A stretch of 64,000 bases of DNA from Betaproteobacteria bacterium. Its GTDB lineage: Bacteria; Pseudomonadota; Gammaproteobacteria; Burkholderiales; Burkholderiaceae_C. A program made the translations under genes and the position numbers. Location of the stretch: the NCBI GenBank assembly GCA_016704535.1, contig JADIZZ010000002.1, positions 372,001 through 436,000 on the forward strand, given 5' to 3'. The notes below the pieces were generated by a model. That model had not been told where the DNA came from. It searched no databases and worked only from the letters and a program-made list of their open reading frames with translations. This document shows, in pieces, positions 23,801 through 32,231 of the stretch (its first letter is position 1; each line of letters starts with the position of its first letter).

Positions 23801-26364
23801 TGCTCGCAGTCCAGCGTCCACGTGCGCACGCCGGGCAGCAGCGCGCTGGCCAGCGTCACGCGGCCGTCGCCGCCGTCGGTGACATCGAGGTAGCTGAAGC
23901 CGTCGTCGCGCCATTCGTAGCCGTCGGGCGTGAACTTCGCGTGGCCCACCACCAGCAGGGTCTTGTCGGCGAAGCCGTGCAGCGCCTCGTCGCGCTGGCG
24001 GTCGAGCCTCTCGCGCAGCGCGCGGGCCTGGTCGAGCACGGCCTGCGGCGGCACGCCCCACTCGTAGGCTGCATCGGTCGATTCGCCAGCGTAGCGGTGC
24101 CACCAGTTGGCGTCCTGTACACGCTTGAGGTCGTCGCTGGCCAGGTGCTTCCAGGTTTCGTGCCGGTCCAGCTTGCGGCCTTCGTCCATCAGGGCGGCCT
24201 GCAGCTGGATGAAACCCGGGAACTCGGCCATCAGCTGCCGCGCCAGGCGGTCGCGCAGCGGCGAGCCGAAGGCCGCCAGCGTGTTGCCGAAGGTGTCGTC
24301 TCCGCTCAGGCACTGCATCGGCGCCCACGAGCCGCCGTTGGGCGTGCCCAGCATCACGAAGCGCGCGCCGTCGCGCTGCATCAGCCGCGCGAAGGTCTTC
24401 GGGCGTTCGAGCTGCATCGTGCGCGCCACCACGCCACCCATGCTGTGCGCCAGAAGCCGCACCGGCTGGCCGCTCGCATTGCGCGCGTCCAGCGCCTGCT
24501 CGACGGCGGCAGCCAGGCGACGCGCTTCCTCTTCGATCGGGCGGCGCCAGTCGTAGGCAAAGGGGATGACCTCGTGCGTGCGCGCAAGGAAGTCGATGAG
24601 GTCGTCGTAGACCATGCCGATGGGGCCGTCGGGCGACACGCCGTCGTCGACGCCGGGCGTGTACTTCAGCTTGGACAGCCCGCCGACGAGACGCAGGCTG
24701 AGCCAGATGCGCTTGTCGCCGGCCTTCAGGTGGCTGCCCAGGATGCCCGGCAGCACGAAGACCGCGGGCTTGTCGCTGGCCGGGCGGCCGTCGTCGGCGG
24801 CTCGACGCGCAGCGCGCAGCCCGCCGCTTTCCTGCCCGGCCCAGGACAAGGGGCCGATGGGCCGGAAGCCGGCCGGCGCGGCCTGCACCAGCGCGCCCAC
24901 CACGGCCTGCGCCGTGCGCTCGTTGGCGAAGTAGTTGAAGTGCGTGCTCTTGCCGCCCTGGTCGAGCAGGAAGCTGGCGCCGCCTGCGCGCGGCACGCCG
25001 CCGTACATGCTGCGCGTCTGCACGACGATGTCGTTGTCGGTCCAGTAATAGGCGTCGGCCAGCAGCGTCTTGAGCCAGCTGCCGACGCTGTCGCCTTGCA
25101 GATCGCCGGCGACCACGCGCAGCTCGCCGGTGATGGCTTCTTCGCTGCCGTTGAGCCAGTTCACCAGCGGCGTGTCGGGGATCATGCTCGCCAGGCCCGG
25201 CAGTTCGTCGGGGCGGGCACGGCGGCACGCCACTTCGGTGAGGAAGTCGACCATCGCCGGCAGCACCGGCACGCCGGCCAGTTCGATGCTCCACTTCAGC
25301 ACCGAGAGATAGGCGTCGAGCCGCTTGCTGGCCAGCAGCGTGCCCCGCGCCGGGCAGGCCACGCGCACGATTCGGTCGACGCGGATGCCCTTGACGCGCA
25401 CGGCCGCCGCCAGAGTCTTCAGCGCCTTGCGGTGCGTGGCGTGATCGTCGCCCTCGAAGAAGGCGTAGTCGTCGGCGCCCAGGTCGCGCCCGGCGGCGAT
25501 GCGTTCGGCCACCAGTGCCAGCACCTCGGCCACGAGGCCGCCGCGCGAATGCGTGGCCAGGTGCAGCCGCGCACCGTCGGGCAGCGCCTGCACCAGCGTC
25601 AGTGCGTTGTCGATGGGGCTGCGGCCCACCGTCGGGTGGTCCAGCGCGTAGACGCGGCCGCCGTAATGCGCAAAGAGCTCGGCCACGCGTTGCGGGTGCA
25701 GCACCCACAGCTTGCCGAAGGTGCTGAAGGTGTCGACGAAGGTGCCGTGCACCAGCACCAGCAGCGGCTGCGTGGCTGGCTGCGCCGGTGCTGGCACCTG
25801 CACCAGCTTCAGCCCGCTGCCTTTCAGCGGCGCCAGCGATTCGCGCTTGAGTGCGTAGACACCGGCGTCGACCTGGCCGTCGACCTTGCGCACGACGGCG
25901 CTGGTGGCGAAGTCGACCGCGGCGTCCTTCGCGAATCCGGTCAGCACCTCGAAGACCTGCAGCACCACGTCGCCCAGGAAGCCGCCGCTGCGCGTGGGCG
26001 CGGCCTGCTCCAGGCCGCGCCAGCGCAGTTGGCTGGGCACGGCGATGTCGCCGCTGCCCGCGCCCGGCGCGCTGCGCGCCACGGTGCCCTGGCCGAGCAT
26101 CAAGTCGCGCGCCGTCTCGGGGTGCAGCACGAGCGCTGGGCCGCCGGCGATCTTCAGCAGCACCACGTCCTCGCCTGGCACCGCGCTCACGCGCACGGCG
26201 TCGCCGGTGCCGCGGCGCGCCGCCACGCGCACCGAAGTCTTCACCTGCCCGGGCAGGCCGCTGGCGCTGGCGGTGGAGGCGGGCGCGCCGCTGCGGCTGG
26301 CTTGACGTTGGCCGGGAACGATGAAGACGATGGGCGCGTTCGCGCCGGGAGCGGAGGTGGCCAT
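20806..26364 (-). CDS. Giant multidomain protein: two alpha/beta-hydrolase (lipase-like) domains, CHAT protease and TPR repeats
   Basis: A 1,852-residue cytoplasmic-looking protein with no signal or membrane segment; ATG 26364 follows AGGAG. Domains in order: residues ~195-480 an alpha/beta hydrolase (LVLVHGTF at ~206, nucleophile elbow THSRGGL with Ser273, late His in THFNYF); ~535-850 a second, LCAT-like hydrolase (FVLPGILGS, YDWRRP, AHSMGGV with Ser641); ~930-1170 an uncharacterised alpha/beta region (GLYPDGPGTHQLF, GCVIVVGMGSEG); ~1200-1520 a CHAT caspase-like protease with PWELL, catalytic His1367 in HIAGHG and Cys1414 in VFVNCCH; ~1560-1850 TPR-like helices. Family knowledge says CHAT domains cut proteins on a signal and TPRs sense partners. 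A role as a self-activated lipase, perhaps in defence, is inference. Confidence 0.85.
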   Translation of the reverse strand: MATSAPGANAPIVFIVPGQRQASRSGAPASTASASGLPGQVKTSVRVAARRGTGDAVRVSAVPGEDVVLLKIAGGPALVLHPETARDLMLGQGTVARSAPGAGSGDIAVPSQLRWRGLEQAAPTRSGGFLGDVVLQVFEVLTGFAKDAAVDFATSAVVRKVDGQVDAGVYALKRESLAPLKGSGLKLVQVPAPAQPATQPLLVLVHGTFVDTFSTFGKLWVLHPQRVAELFAHYGGRVYALDHPTVGRSPIDNALTLVQALPDGARLHLATHSRGGLVAEVLALVAERIAAGRDLGADDYAFFEGDDHATHRKALKTLAAAVRVKGIRVDRIVRVACPARGTLLASKRLDAYLSVLKWSIELAGVPVLPAMVDFLTEVACRRARPDELPGLASMIPDTPLVNWLNGSEEAITGELRVVAGDLQGDSVGSWLKTLLADAYYWTDNDIVVQTRSMYGGVPRAGGASFLLDQGGKSTHFNYFANERTAQAVVGALVQAAPAGFRPIGPLSWAGQESGGLRAARRAADDGRPASDKPAVFVLPGILGSHLKAGDKRIWLSLRLVGGLSKLKYTPGVDDGVSPDGPIGMVYDDLIDFLARTHEVIPFAYDWRRPIEEEARRLAAAVEQALDARNASGQPVRLLAHSMGGVVARTMQLERPKTFARLMQRDGARFVMLGTPNGGSWAPMQCLSGDDTFGNTLAAFGSPLRDRLARQLMAEFPGFIQLQAALMDEGRKLDRHETWKHLASDDLKRVQDANWWHRYAGESTDAAYEWGVPPQAVLDQARALRERLDRQRDEALHGFADKTLLVVGHAKFTPDGYEWRDDGFSYLDVTDGGDGRVTLASALLPGVRTWTLDCEHGSLPDAEDAFDAYLELLTRGDTTRLSRLADAAPDSRGGRGSAGPAAPVHVRSRPSRARNSARPADTEASVFACPTLLADIPAGPHGAALRVTVINGNLCFVRQPLMVGHSRSLSLTGSEAVVNTLIGGGMRAALNAGLYPDGPGTHQLFLNARTDPDNPWRAPQPGCVIVVGMGSEGKLTEQELVRTVRQGTMAWAQRMAEAGGAPAVVDLAATLMGSGGAGMNASNAARAVAQGVLEANNRMQASGWPLVGELTLVELYLERASDAWQGLQVLAASAPGRFDITPTIHSGVGSLRRQMDSGYRGADYDFITALSPSDDTVAFALDTKRARTEVKAQSTQGKLLRALVARASTASSQDTRLGRTLFQLLVPPEVEPFLAGTSRMLLELDERTAAIPWELLDTRGEDGSADDRPWSIRTQLLRKLRQENYRQVVQDASVDDAVLVIGEPQVDTTVYAELPGARHEAEAVVAALSGPGGLQAQRVTALVDGSDASSIINALFERRYRIVHIAGHGEAVVRDAATGKVTSKGGVVLSEGAFLGSDEIKSMRTVPELVFVNCCHLAARDAAQVLRTPPNRAEFAWGVADSLIEIGVRCVIAAGWAVDDEPAQVFATTFYRQILERKPFITAVALAREACWNADRNSNTWAAYQAYGDPNWTYRRSADEAASTALPPREEFEGVASPMGLALALEEQAVKSKFMRADGPTQLEKVRHLEARFGSLWGGMGAVAEAFGLAYAEAGDRDTAIDWYARALLCNDASASVKAHEQLGNLRARRGWARASTARDDAALNDARREIALALRHLETLAALQPTMARHSLCGSAHKRMGMLEARAGRPTQANASLRAAAEAYRRAEALAAATQVPELHFYPALNRMALELVAHLGRSDWPGFHPEATAAARHSLRAKAANDPDFWCHAGAIELDVYVAVAEGRLGGALAGLIAAYAELHSRVAGVKPWGSVADQARFVLGAYAAEAHGDEAEAARKLQAKLQAYADGRGD

Positions 26365-26427
26365 GGGAGTCTCCTGAAGGCCGGGCCGAGCATCCGCGCA
26401 AAGACGGCCCCCAGCAAGCCGGGCCGA

Positions 26428-27369
26428 TTACCGATCCAGGAGAGCTCTTCGCTCGATCACCAGGGCGCTGCGTCCGCTGGCTCGCAGGCCCGCATCGGCC
26501 GCCTGTTGCGCCTGCGCCCGCGTGGCGTAGGGACCGGCTTGCACGCGGAACCAACCGTCTTCCTCGAAAACCGCCACCGCGGTCAGGCTGGCGTCGCCTT
26601 CGTCGCGCAGGCGTTGTTGCAATCGCAGCGCGGCGTCACGCGTGCGGAAGGCGCCGAGTTGCAGCCAGAAGCCTGCCATGGCGACGGCGCCGGCCGGCGC
26701 GGCGTCGCCGGAGGCCAGGTCGTCAGCCGGTAGCGCGTCCAGCCCGACGGCGGACGGCCGCGGCGCCGGGGTCGTGAGCAGTGCCGATGCGGGCAGGTCT
26801 TCGCCGGGGCCGCGCCAGCGGCCACTGCGGATGTCGTCGAAGGTCAGGCGCTGCACCTGCACCGGCGTCACGCCGCGCAGCACGCCCAGCTTCAGCGCCG
26901 CCGTGTAGCTGAGGTCGATGACCCGCCCGGCGGCGAAGGGCCCGCGGTCGTTGATGCGCACCACCACCTCGCGGCCGTTGGCCGGGTTGCGCACGCGGGC
27001 GTAGCTGGGGATCGGCATCGTCTTGTGCGCTGCCGTCATGCCGTACATGTCGTAGGGCTCGCCGCTGGACGTGGGTTGGCCGTGGAACTTGGTGCCGTAC
27101 CACGAGGCCAGGCCGTTCTCCTGCAGCGGCAGGTCGGCGGTGAAAGGGGTGTAACGCTGGCCCAGCACCTCGTAGGGCTTGTTGGGGCCGCCCACGCGCA
27201 AAGGTTCGACGCGCGGCACGGCATCGGGCACCTGCTCCAGGCCGGCCGGCGGACGCGACGGCGGCCCGTCGCGGCCGGCACGCGGGCGGCTGGCGCAGCC
27301 GGCCAGCAGCGCCAGCACCGCGGCCAGCAGCGCGCCCGCGGCAGAACGGGGGTGGGTGGCCGTGCGCAT
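26428..27369 (-). CDS. rlpA: RlpA, septal/SPOR-domain lytic transglycosylase lipoprotein
   Basis: RlpA cleaves stem-less (denuded) peptidoglycan glycan strands and is recruited to the septum by its SPOR domain. The product is 313 residues from ATG 27369 (in-frame ATGs at 27378 and 27381 are alternatives). MRTATHPRSAAGALLAAVLALLAGC is a lipoprotein signal. The double-psi barrel runs through NGLASWYGTKFHGQPTSSGE, the conserved His in AAHKTMP, VRINDRGPF and VIDLSYTAALKLGV. The C-terminal SPOR repeat is at ~240-313 (FWLQLGAFRTRDAALRLQQRL, WFRVQAGPYATRAQAQQAA). It sits 63 bp upstream of the giant CHAT gene on the same strand. Confidence 0.93.
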   Translation of the reverse strand: MRTATHPRSAAGALLAAVLALLAGCASRPRAGRDGPPSRPPAGLEQVPDAVPRVEPLRVGGPNKPYEVLGQRYTPFTADLPLQENGLASWYGTKFHGQPTSSGEPYDMYGMTAAHKTMPIPSYARVRNPANGREVVVRINDRGPFAAGRVIDLSYTAALKLGVLRGVTPVQVQRLTFDDIRSGRWRGPGEDLPASALLTTPAPRPSAVGLDALPADDLASGDAAPAGAVAMAGFWLQLGAFRTRDAALRLQQRLRDEGDASLTAVAVFEEDGWFRVQAGPYATRAQAQQAADAGLRASGRSALVIERRALLDR

Positions 27370-27438
27370 GGTCGACATCATCGCCGACCATTCTGGCCAT
27401 GTCGCAGCGCCCGGTGCTCCGGGCCCGCTCGTCCGCAC

Positions 27439-27759
27439 TCAGTGCCATTGCCCGATCTTGAGGAGTTCCTCGGCCTGTTGCCCGACGCGCTGGTGGGTGA
27501 AGCCCACGAACTGCCCGAAGCTGATCGATCCACGCTGCGCGGTGTCGATGCGGTCGAAGTTGGCGTAGGTGAGGGGCAGGTGGCCGCGGGCCTCTTCGCG
27601 CGTCAGCTGGCCGTCCTTGTTCTGGTCGGCAAACGCGAACATGGCGGTCACGGTCTTCAGGTTCTGCGGCGCGGCGTCGGCGCCCACGGCCGCCATCGTG
27701 GCCCCCGATGTCAGCAGGCCGGCGGCCAGCAGGGAGGAGGCAATCAGTCGGGTCTTCAT
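27439..27759 (-). CDS. Periplasmic EF-hand protein
   Basis: A 106-residue protein with a signal peptide (MKTRLIASSLLAAGLLTSGATMAA). One canonical EF-hand calcium loop, DQNKDGQLTREE, is followed by a degenerate second one (DRIDTAQRGSISFGQF) that lacks some ligands. Start ATG 27759 follows AAGGAC; the longer frame upstream is not used. Small EF-hand proteins like this are common in Burkholderiales, with no assigned role. It is divergent from a LysR gene across an AT-richer 153-bp gap. Confidence 0.8.
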   Translation of the reverse strand: MKTRLIASSLLAAGLLTSGATMAAVGADAAPQNLKTVTAMFAFADQNKDGQLTREEARGHLPLTYANFDRIDTAQRGSISFGQFVGFTHQRVGQQAEELLKIGQWH

Positions 27760-27835
27760 GTTCAGGTCCTTTTGGGGTTGTCGGCAGGGGTGGGTGTCAC
27801 CGCTGCATGGGAGGAACTCTAGGATTTCCATCCAG

Positions 27836-27861
27836 GATTGAAAATGGCGCCCTTATCAATC
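27836..27861. promoter_or_regulatory. Inverted repeat in the EF-hand/LysR divergent promoter
   Basis: GATTGA-N14-TCAATC, centred on GGCGCC, lies 52 bp before the LysR start in an unusually AT-rich stretch. LysR regulators bind such interrupted dyads (T-N11-A type) between their own gene and a divergent target. The regulator assignment is inferred from position. Confidence 0.5.
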
Positions 27862-27912
27862 GTTTATTGCCATTTCAGGAACAATCCCCAGAACGGCAAG
27901 TGAGGCCTCAAG

Positions 27913-28854
27913 ATGGACCGGCTGCTTTCGATGCGTGTGTTCCGCCGTGTGATCGACGAAGGCAGCTTCGCCGCGGCGGCGCGGGCGCTGGACCTCTCGC
28001 CCGCGGTCGTGACCCGGCTCGTGGCCGACCTCGAAGCTCACCTGGGCACGCGTCTGTTGCAGCGCACGACGCGTCGGCTGGCGGTCACCGACGCCGGCGC
28101 GGCCTACGTCGAGCGTCTGCGCGCCATCCTGGCCGACATCGACGATGCCGACGCCAGCGTCGGTGCGCAGACCCGCGCACTCGCCGGGCAGCTGCACATC
28201 TCGGCGCCGCCGCTGCTGGCGACCTACCTGGTCGGGCCGTTGATCGCAGGCTTCCGGCGCCTGCACCCGGACATCCGCTTCGAACTCGACGCCGACGCCT
28301 GGGACGCGCCGTCCATCGAGAACCACGACCTCACGCTGCTGGCCACGAACGAGGGCTACGACGGCAGCATCGTTGCGCGTCGCATCATCAGCGTCGAAGC
28401 AGTGCTCGTCGCCGCACCAGGCTACCTGGCGCGCACGGGCCTGCCTCGGCGCCCCGAAGACCTGACGCAGCACGATTGCCTGCGCCTGCGCCTGCCCGGG
28501 CTGCGGCCCCATGTCTGGCGGCTGCGGCGCGCGGCAGACGGGGGCGAGCAGGTCGTCGACGTGCCCGTGCGGCCCGTCGTCTGGACCAACCACGGTGAAG
28601 CGCTGCTGCGCGCCGCGCTCGACGGCGCGGGCATCACCTCCACCAGCCTGGAGATCGCCGCCGTGCACCTGCACCGCGGCGAGCTGGTGCGTGTGCTTGC
28701 ACCCTGGATCGTCGGCCGGCCCTCGGTCTACGCTGCGCTGCCCAGCCGAAAGTTCACGCCACTGCGGGTGCGCACCTTTCTCGACTACATGACCGTCCAG
28801 ACGCAGGAAATTCTGGCTGGCATCGGGACCGACCGGCCGGGAGACGCCGGGTGA
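27913..28854 (+). CDS. LysR-family transcriptional regulator
   Basis: A 313-residue LysR regulator. MDRLLSMRVFRRVIDEGSFAAAARALDLSPAVVTRLVADLEAHLGTRLLQRTTRRLAVTDAG is the complete N-terminal winged HTH, followed by the LysR substrate domain (LHISAPPLLATYLVGPLI...RFELD). The VIDEGSFAAAA and QRTTRR pattern is that of the CrgA/DsdC-like group often controlling redox or aldehyde genes. The divergent EF-hand gene is the nearest possible target. It converges on the sugar locus. Confidence 0.92.
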   Translation: MDRLLSMRVFRRVIDEGSFAAAARALDLSPAVVTRLVADLEAHLGTRLLQRTTRRLAVTDAGAAYVERLRAILADIDDADASVGAQTRALAGQLHISAPPLLATYLVGPLIAGFRRLHPDIRFELDADAWDAPSIENHDLTLLATNEGYDGSIVARRIISVEAVLVAAPGYLARTGLPRRPEDLTQHDCLRLRLPGLRPHVWRLRRAADGGEQVVDVPVRPVVWTNHGEALLRAALDGAGITSTSLEIAAVHLHRGELVRVLAPWIVGRPSVYAALPSRKFTPLRVRTFLDYMTVQTQEILAGIGTDRPGDAG

Positions 28855-28878
28855 TGACGGCGGCGCGCGCGGCGTGCC

Positions 28879-31800
28879 TCAGCCGGTGTGCACCTTCAGC
28901 CGGCGCTCGCCCGCGGCCAGGCGGCGGCGCAGTGCCGCGTTGTCGACACGTGCGCCACCCAGGCGGTAGGGGTTCGCTTCCCGCGCAAAGGGCAGCGGCT
29001 CGCCGTCCAGCAGCACGGCCGTCGGCCCATGGCCCAGCGGGCCGGGCTGCAACTCCAGCTCGATCTCGAAGCCCAGCAGTGGCACCTGCGCCACCAGCCC
29101 GGCCAGGGCCTGTGGCAGCACCGGGTCGAGCACCACGAAGCCGCTCTCGCGGCGCAGGCCGAGGAAGCGACCGACGATGAGGCCCAGCGCGATGCCGGGG
29201 CCGCTGGAGTAGACCCGCCAGCCGCCGTCCAGCGCCACCTCGCCGCGCGCCACCTGCGTATAGTCGCGGCTGGCGGTGGCGCGGTCGGGGAAGGCGGCGT
29301 CGCTGCTGCTGTAGTAGCAGTTGGCCTGGCGCCTCGTCGCCTGCGGCACCAGGGCTTGCAGCGCGATCGGATGCGCCAGCTGCAGCGCCTGGAAGAAGCG
29401 TTCGGCCTGCCCCAGGTGGGCCAGCATCTCGGCCCAGCGCAGGTGGGCGTGCATGTACATCACGCCGATCTCGCGGCCGAAGAAGGCGCTGCTCTCGGCG
29501 CGCTGGAAGAGCTGCATGGGCCCACCGCGGTAGGGCAGCGGACGGTCGAAGAGGCGCGCGCCGTCGGGGCCGGTGAGGTGTTGCTCGATCAGCGCCGCCT
29601 GTTGCAGCGCCTGCTCGGGCGTGAACAGGTTCTCGAGCACCGCATGCATCATCGGCAGCAGGCTGTAGTGCACGCCGGTGCGCTCGTCGCGCGGGTGCAA
29701 CAGGTGTCGAGGTGCCTGCCCCGGTTCGAAGAGCGTGTAGCCGGCGACCACGCCGTCGGCCACCAGCAGGCGCTGGAAGTCGGCCTGCACCGCGGCGGCT
29801 TCTTCGTGCAGCGGCGCGGCGCGTTCGGTCTGTCCCAGGCTGTCCAGCGCCTCGGCCAGGCCGTGCAGCATCTGGTGATGCAGCGTCACCGTCCAGGCGC
29901 TGCACAGGTGATCACGCAGCGCGGGGTCGGCGGGCTGCAGCGAGTCGTTCCAGTCGCCGTGGCCGTAGGCGGCCAGCGCGGTGCCGGCGATGCGGCGCCC
30001 GTGGATCACCGCCAGCGCACGTTCGACGTGCTGCCACAGGGGCGCCGGCGGGTCGTTGAAGTAAGGCAGGGTCTCGTCCAGCAGCGCCGCGTCGCCGGTG
30101 GCGTGCAGGTAGCGCGCCAGGCCGACGAGCGGCCAGAAGACGATGTCGCCGTGTGAATCGCCGGCGCGGATGTCGCGCTCGCGCTCGAAGAACATGAACC
30201 ACTGCGGCCAGTCGCCGCTGGCGTCCTGCGCGGAAAAGACGCGGCACAGCAGGTCGCGCACCGGCGCAGGTTCGTCCAGGGCCAGCAGCATTTCCAGCGG
30301 CCCCTGGCAGACATCGCGCGTGCCCCAGCCGCCGCCGCTGAACTGTTCCAGCCCGCGCGGCGATAGGTAGTGCACCCGTGCGTTGTGCAGGTACCAGGGT
30401 GCGATGTCCTGCAGGCGCTGCGAGGCCTCGGCCAGCGTGCTGTCCGCCGGCGCCTGCCAGTGTGGGGCCTTGAGCGGCAGCGCCGGCGGCGATGCCTGTT
30501 CGACGAGCCGGCCTTCGAGACGCAGCCCGAAGTGCGGGCTGGCGTGGCCGTCGATCACCAGCCAGGGTTGGCCCTGCGCCCGGCCATCGGCGAAGAGCAG
30601 TTCGTCGCCGCCCCAGCGCGTGAAAGCGCTGTGTTCGTCGGGCGTGATCACGAAGCCGCCCTCCGGGAAGCGATCGGCCAGTGCACTTCCGGCGGGCACG
30701 CCGACGAAGACCCCGCGGCCCTCGGCAAGCAGCGGCAGCGCTGCGGCGGGCGTGACGCCATCGTCGCCACCGCAGCTCACGTGGTGGCTGAGGCGCAGCT
30801 TCAGCGGGCCGCCTTCCAGTACCTGCACTTCGAGCGTCAGCGCGTGCGGCACGTGCTGCACACCGCTGCGCACTTCCAGCAGGCCGCGGGCATGGCGGTA
30901 GAGCCAGCGGCAGCCTTCGGGCCGCATCTCGAAGGCCGAGGGCACGCCCAGCAGCTGCCACCCCTGGCCGGCGTCGATGAAGACGCGCTGGCCGTGCGCG
31001 CGGAACTGGCCCAGGGCACCGCGCACGGTGGAGATGAACTGGTTGATGCCGACATGGCCCTGCGTCACCAGCGAGTGGAAGACGCCGGCCATCCAGACCG
31101 TCGAGGTGAGCGCGGTCTCGTCGGGCACGGCGTGCATGCCGCTGCGCAGCAGGTGGCCGTGCGGGCGCATCACGGCGGCCTCTTTGGCACGCAGCACCAC
31201 GTGCGCGGCGTCGGCGTGGAAGAAGGACAGCAGGCGGCCCTGGGCATCTATCTCTTCGTGGCGCCACGGGCCGGGGAAAAGCGCGGCGGTGTCAGCGGCC
31301 GAGAGGTCTTCCGCCACCAGCAGCGGCGCGCTGGCGAACAGCGAGGGCGCCGGCCGCGGCAGCGCGGCGGCGGCCGGCGTCGGCGTGCGTGCCAGTGCCT
31401 GCGGCTGCGCTTCGGGCAGCCGCAGGGCGGTGTCGGCCCAGGCAAGGTCGGTCTCGGACGTGGCCGTGGGGTGGTCGGCCAGCGCCAGCCCGAAGCTGCC
31501 GAAGCGGCCGCTGGCGCCCGGCGCGATGGCCTGCTCCGTGTGCTGCAGCGCCAGCAGCGCGTGTTCATGCTGCAGCCGAGTGCCGGGCAGGCCCTGCTGC
31601 AGTGCGGGTGGCGCGCCGCCGTTGCGCTGTGCCAGGCCCAGCACCTGCAGCGCGTCGGTGGCGTAGCTGTCGGCGCGCTGCAAGGCCCCGCACAGCAGCC
31701 ACGGGAAGCGGCCTTCCACCGGCTGGTTCTGGCGCGCGGCCAGCAGCACGCCCAGCTGCGGGTGCGGCAGCGGCGACAGGTCGAGGTAGTGGCTGACGTA

Positions 31801-32217
31801 GTACTCGTTCAGACGGATGGCGCCCAGCGGCTCCAGGCCCACGTCCTGCACCATCAGCAGGTCGATGCGCTGCGGCGTGCTGCCGGTGTTCTGCACTTCG
31901 AGATGCCAGAACCACGCCGCCTCGGCGGCCGACAAGCGCAGCTGCAGTTGCAGTGCCAGCCCCTGCCAGCTTCCGGCCGCGGCCCAGGCCACCGCACCGG
32001 CCGTGTCGACGGGTTGCAGCGGCGAGTTCGGGCCCAGTAGCGGCACGGCCTCGACCGTGGCCGCGCCGTGCCGGCGCAGCCACAAGTTGGCCGGCCCCCC
32101 TTCCATCAGGTTGGCCGGGAAGAGGTTGAGCATCACGCCGTGGGCCTGCAGGCGCAGCAGCGCACCGTGGGGCAGCAACTCGGCCTGCAGCAAAGGGGAC
32201 TCGGGGGTCGGGTTCAC
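28879..32217 (-). CDS. GH94-type phosphorylase, candidate 1,2-beta-oligoglucan phosphorylase
   Basis: A 1,112-residue intracellular enzyme with no signal. It has an N-terminal beta-sandwich (LLQAELLPHGALLRLQAHGVMLN) and a C-terminal alpha/alpha6 barrel. Barrel motifs include GGGWGTRDVCQGPLEML, DWPQWFMFFERERDIRAGDSHGD, YGHGDWNDSLQPADP (Asp755 and Asp758 of the GH94 DWND motif) and GPGIALGLIVGRFLGLRRE. Long GH94 members of about 1,100 residues are known as 1,2-beta-oligoglucan phosphorylases, which release glucose 1-phosphate. That assignment rests on length, motif and locus. Start GTG 32217, 14 bp after the esterase stop. It is the last gene of the locus. Confidence 0.72.
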   Translation of the reverse strand: MNPTPESPLLQAELLPHGALLRLQAHGVMLNLFPANLMEGGPANLWLRRHGAATVEAVPLLGPNSPLQPVDTAGAVAWAAAGSWQGLALQLQLRLSAAEAAWFWHLEVQNTGSTPQRIDLLMVQDVGLEPLGAIRLNEYYVSHYLDLSPLPHPQLGVLLAARQNQPVEGRFPWLLCGALQRADSYATDALQVLGLAQRNGGAPPALQQGLPGTRLQHEHALLALQHTEQAIAPGASGRFGSFGLALADHPTATSETDLAWADTALRLPEAQPQALARTPTPAAAALPRPAPSLFASAPLLVAEDLSAADTAALFPGPWRHEEIDAQGRLLSFFHADAAHVVLRAKEAAVMRPHGHLLRSGMHAVPDETALTSTVWMAGVFHSLVTQGHVGINQFISTVRGALGQFRAHGQRVFIDAGQGWQLLGVPSAFEMRPEGCRWLYRHARGLLEVRSGVQHVPHALTLEVQVLEGGPLKLRLSHHVSCGGDDGVTPAAALPLLAEGRGVFVGVPAGSALADRFPEGGFVITPDEHSAFTRWGGDELLFADGRAQGQPWLVIDGHASPHFGLRLEGRLVEQASPPALPLKAPHWQAPADSTLAEASQRLQDIAPWYLHNARVHYLSPRGLEQFSGGGWGTRDVCQGPLEMLLALDEPAPVRDLLCRVFSAQDASGDWPQWFMFFERERDIRAGDSHGDIVFWPLVGLARYLHATGDAALLDETLPYFNDPPAPLWQHVERALAVIHGRRIAGTALAAYGHGDWNDSLQPADPALRDHLCSAWTVTLHHQMLHGLAEALDSLGQTERAAPLHEEAAAVQADFQRLLVADGVVAGYTLFEPGQAPRHLLHPRDERTGVHYSLLPMMHAVLENLFTPEQALQQAALIEQHLTGPDGARLFDRPLPYRGGPMQLFQRAESSAFFGREIGVMYMHAHLRWAEMLAHLGQAERFFQALQLAHPIALQALVPQATRRQANCYYSSSDAAFPDRATASRDYTQVARGEVALDGGWRVYSSGPGIALGLIVGRFLGLRRESGFVVLDPVLPQALAGLVAQVPLLGFEIELELQPGPLGHGPTAVLLDGEPLPFAREANPYRLGGARVDNAALRRRLAAGERRLKVHTG

Positions 32218-32231
32218 GGGGCGGGCTTCGT

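Noticed and set aside
22460..26554. Second minus-strand frame of 1,364 codons over the same gene
   Set aside because: Extremely Arg/Gly/Ala-rich low-complexity translation with no motifs; the alternative frame has a ribosome site and recognisable domains.
22933..26733. Plus-strand open frame of 1,266 codons opposite the lipase-CHAT gene
   Set aside because: It reads as an antisense shadow: composition is Arg/Ala/Gly/His-rich with no domain, while the minus strand carries clear catalytic motifs.
30370..32040. Plus-strand 556-codon frame opposite the GH94 gene
   Set aside because: Shadow frame rich in Gln/Arg/Ala with no motif.
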